Shown here in pieces: positions 5,587-6,964 of a stretch of DNA of 6,964 nt; positions within the stretch are counted from its first letter, which is position 1; each line of letters begins with the position of its first letter. The notes under the pieces are model-generated. The model was not told the DNA's origin. It ran no database searches and worked only from the letters and a program-made list of their open reading frames with translations. The position numbers and the translations under genes were made by a program. This stretch comes from Planctomycetaceae bacterium (GTDB lineage: Bacteria > Planctomycetota > Planctomycetia > Pirellulales > Pirellulaceae), in assembly GCA_002685655.1 (NCBI GenBank), contig NYXM01000011.1, positions 8,799 to 15,762 on the forward strand. The letters run 5' to 3'.

Positions 5587-6825
5587 ATGGTACGTGTTCG
5601 TTTTTTCCGTCAGCTCTGTGTTGTCGTGCTGCTCGCCTCGTCCGGCGCGATGGTTGCGACGGAAGTGGAGCATGTCTCAACTCAGGCTGCCGACGAACAA
5701 CCTGACGTGCCGCATCCGGTGAATAATCCGGAAAGCACATTCATGCTCGATTTGCCCCGCGTCAGGAAGGAATCTAGGAAGAACAGCGATGCCCGCCTGG
5801 TGCAGATCCCTTCAGAGCACGCTGTTGTCAGCGATGTCCGCGATCGTGGTGGAACGTGGGTTCATCAGCACGCGTACTTGGTCCACCACGGCGGTCACTA
5901 TTGGGCGATGTGGAGCGACGGGCCAGGTGTTCCGAGGACGGACGCGACGCCTGCGCAGCACCGCAACATCGTGCCCGGACATGACCAGCCAGGTACACAA
6001 GTGTCGTTCGCGACAAGTGCGGACGGGTTGAACTGGAGCAAGCCTGACGATCTGTCGGGTCCGCCGCGGATCGAAGGTTTCGGCTGGATTGCGCGTGGCT
6101 TCTGGGTCCGCGATGGCGAACTCCTGGCGCTGGCCACTCATTTCAATGCACCTGGATATCCCGGGGAAGGACTAAGCCTCGAAGCGTTCCATTGGGACGA
6201 GACACAGGGAAAATGGGTTGCGCATGGCACGGTCCGAGACGACGCCATGAACAATTTTCCGCCAAAGAAGCTGCCCAACGGTCAGTGGATGATGAGCCGA
6301 CGCGACCACCGTCGGCAAGTTTCGGTGCTGGTCGGCGGTGTTGAAGCGTTTGATCGTTGGACGGTCCAACCACTGGCCAGCTATTCAAAAAAACAGCAAC
6401 CTGAGGAACCGTACTGGTACGTCCTGCCTGACGGAAAGAACCTCGTTGGTTTGATTCGGGACAATGGCGGTTCGAAGCGATTATTGCGAACTTTTTCGAC
6501 AGACAGTGGTCGAAGTTGGAGCAGAATTGTTACGACCAATTTTCCAGATGCCACCAGCAAGTTTTTCGCCGTACGCACTTCACGTGGCTACTATGCGCTC
6601 GTGTCCAACTCGAACCCGCGCCGCCGTGATCCGCTGACGTTAGCAATAAGCGTCGACGGTTTGGTCTACACGCATCTGTTCTACCTCGTCGGTGGCCGTC
6701 ATGTCGACTACCCGCACATCATCGAACACGACAGTCATTTGCTGATCGCATTCTCGGGTGCTAAGCAGACCATGGAAGTAATCAAAGTGTCGCTAGCGGA
6801 CGTGGATGATTTGATTGCTCAATGA
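5587..6825 (+). CDS. Exported BNR/sialidase-fold beta-propeller protein
   Basis: The 412-residue protein has the six-bladed propeller of the sialidase-like BNR_2 superfamily, typical of exported glycan-acting or glycan-binding proteins. Residues 1-24 form a signal peptide (basic start, hydrophobic 9-18, likely cleavage after AMVA before TEV). A low-complexity linker runs to about 70. Asp-box motifs mark the blades: SADGLNW (144-150), STDSGRSW (304-311) and a degraded SVDGLVY (355-361). The end carries DYPHIIEHDSHLLIAFSGAK (374-393) and a strand near 396-402, as seen at the close of BNR_2 domains. The FRIP motif and arginine pattern of true sialidases are not recognisable; the nearest N-terminal match is LVQIPS (71-76). 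Calling it exo-alpha-sialidase would therefore overreach. The start follows an in-frame stop at 5581-5583 by one codon, so no longer start is possible. No Shine-Dalgarno is visible. Expression may depend on the symmetric sites in the preceding gap. Confidence 0.85.
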   Translation: MVRVRFFRQLCVVVLLASSGAMVATEVEHVSTQAADEQPDVPHPVNNPESTFMLDLPRVRKESRKNSDARLVQIPSEHAVVSDVRDRGGTWVHQHAYLVHHGGHYWAMWSDGPGVPRTDATPAQHRNIVPGHDQPGTQVSFATSADGLNWSKPDDLSGPPRIEGFGWIARGFWVRDGELLALATHFNAPGYPGEGLSLEAFHWDETQGKWVAHGTVRDDAMNNFPPKKLPNGQWMMSRRDHRRQVSVLVGGVEAFDRWTVQPLASYSKKQQPEEPYWYVLPDGKNLVGLIRDNGGSKRLLRTFSTDSGRSWSRIVTTNFPDATSKFFAVRTSRGYYALVSNSNPRRRDPLTLAISVDGLVYTHLFYLVGGRHVDYPHIIEHDSHLLIAFSGAKQTMEVIKVSLADVDDLIAQ

Positions 6826-6877
6826 CGGACCCGTGGTGCTCTGTCAAGACTAAGAATTAGGGTTGTCGAGCCTGATT

Positions 6878-6900
6878 GTCGTGGTTCGCTCCGCGAACCA
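6878..6900 (+). repeat. REP-like hairpin 1 with GTCG foot
   Basis: TGGTTCGC (6882-6889) and GCGAACCA (6893-6900) form a perfect eight-pair stem around TCC. GTCG (6878-6881) sits directly at the 5' foot, as the conserved tetranucleotide does in REP sequences. Confidence 0.7.
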
Positions 6901-6906
6901 AACGTT

Positions 6907-6929
6907 TTGATCGCGGAGCGATCAACGAC
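6907..6929 (-). repeat. REP-like hairpin 2, inverted relative to hairpin 1
   Basis: TTGATCGC (6907-6914) and GCGATCAA (6918-6925) pair perfectly around GGA. Read on the minus strand, GTCG (6929-6926) again precedes the stem. Compared with hairpin 1, two stem pairs differ and both are compensated, so the stem is kept while the sequence drifts. The two units form a head-to-head pair like a BIME. Confidence 0.7.
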
Positions 6930-6964
6930 TATCTCGCCAGGCGACCATTCTTCTTCAACCCTAA

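Larger units (their letters stand above)
6857..6964. mobile_element. MITE/BIME-like palindromic element with terminal inverted repeats
   Basis: TTAGGGTTG (6857-6865) and CAACCCTAA (6956-6964) are perfect reverse complements and enclose 90 bases. Inside, a 23-base arm (6874-6896) and its partner (6911-6933) match at 20 of 23 positions as an inverted repeat. Each arm also forms its own local hairpin. The element encodes no protein, so it would need a transposase supplied elsewhere. The right boundary coincides with the window edge, so target-site duplication cannot be judged. It starts 31 bases after the beta-propeller stop codon. Confidence 0.6.

Noticed and set aside
5587..6825. True exo-alpha-sialidase
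   Set aside because: Asp boxes alone indicate the propeller fold; the FRIP motif and arginine triad could not be recognised.

Overview
The window looks like chromosomal DNA from a planctomycete of the Pirellulales/Rhodopirellula kind. This rests on moderate GC content, genes spaced apart on both strands, several exported proteins with weak or absent Shine-Dalgarno sites, and a gene set typical of that group: a sodium:solute symporter, a CBM9-like protein, an exported amidohydrolase, an exported alpha/beta-hydrolase and a BNR-type beta-propeller. The assignment is inferred from gene content and protein style; no rRNA or other marker gene is present.

Layout. A sodium:solute symporter gene occupies 1-1622 on the minus strand, starts at a GTG and runs off the left edge. 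It is divergent from a plus-strand pair that is probably one operon: a secreted CBM9-like protein (1773-2540) and an exported metal-dependent amidohydrolase (2622-3776). A convergent gap (3777-4077) holds no gene but contains a cluster of hairpins, three of them copies of one palindromic repeat. An exported alpha/beta-hydrolase (4078-5241, minus) follows, divergent across a 345-base regulatory gap from an exported BNR/sialidase-fold beta-propeller protein (5587-6825, plus). The right end (6857-6964) is a compact palindromic element with terminal inverted repeats enclosing two inverted hairpins.

How the genes may work together. Four of the five proteins carry signal peptides and the fifth is a solute importer. 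A plausible but unproven reading is that the locus handles an environmental glycan or acylated sugar: the propeller protein and CBM9-like protein bind or cleave it, the esterase removes acyl groups, the amidohydrolase acts on a released product, and the symporter imports a small product. The sequence identifies no substrate.

No CRISPR array, tRNA, rRNA, defence system or known transposase is visible. The most unusual content is non-coding: two unrelated families of REP-like palindromes whose copies differ by paired, compensated changes in their stems.
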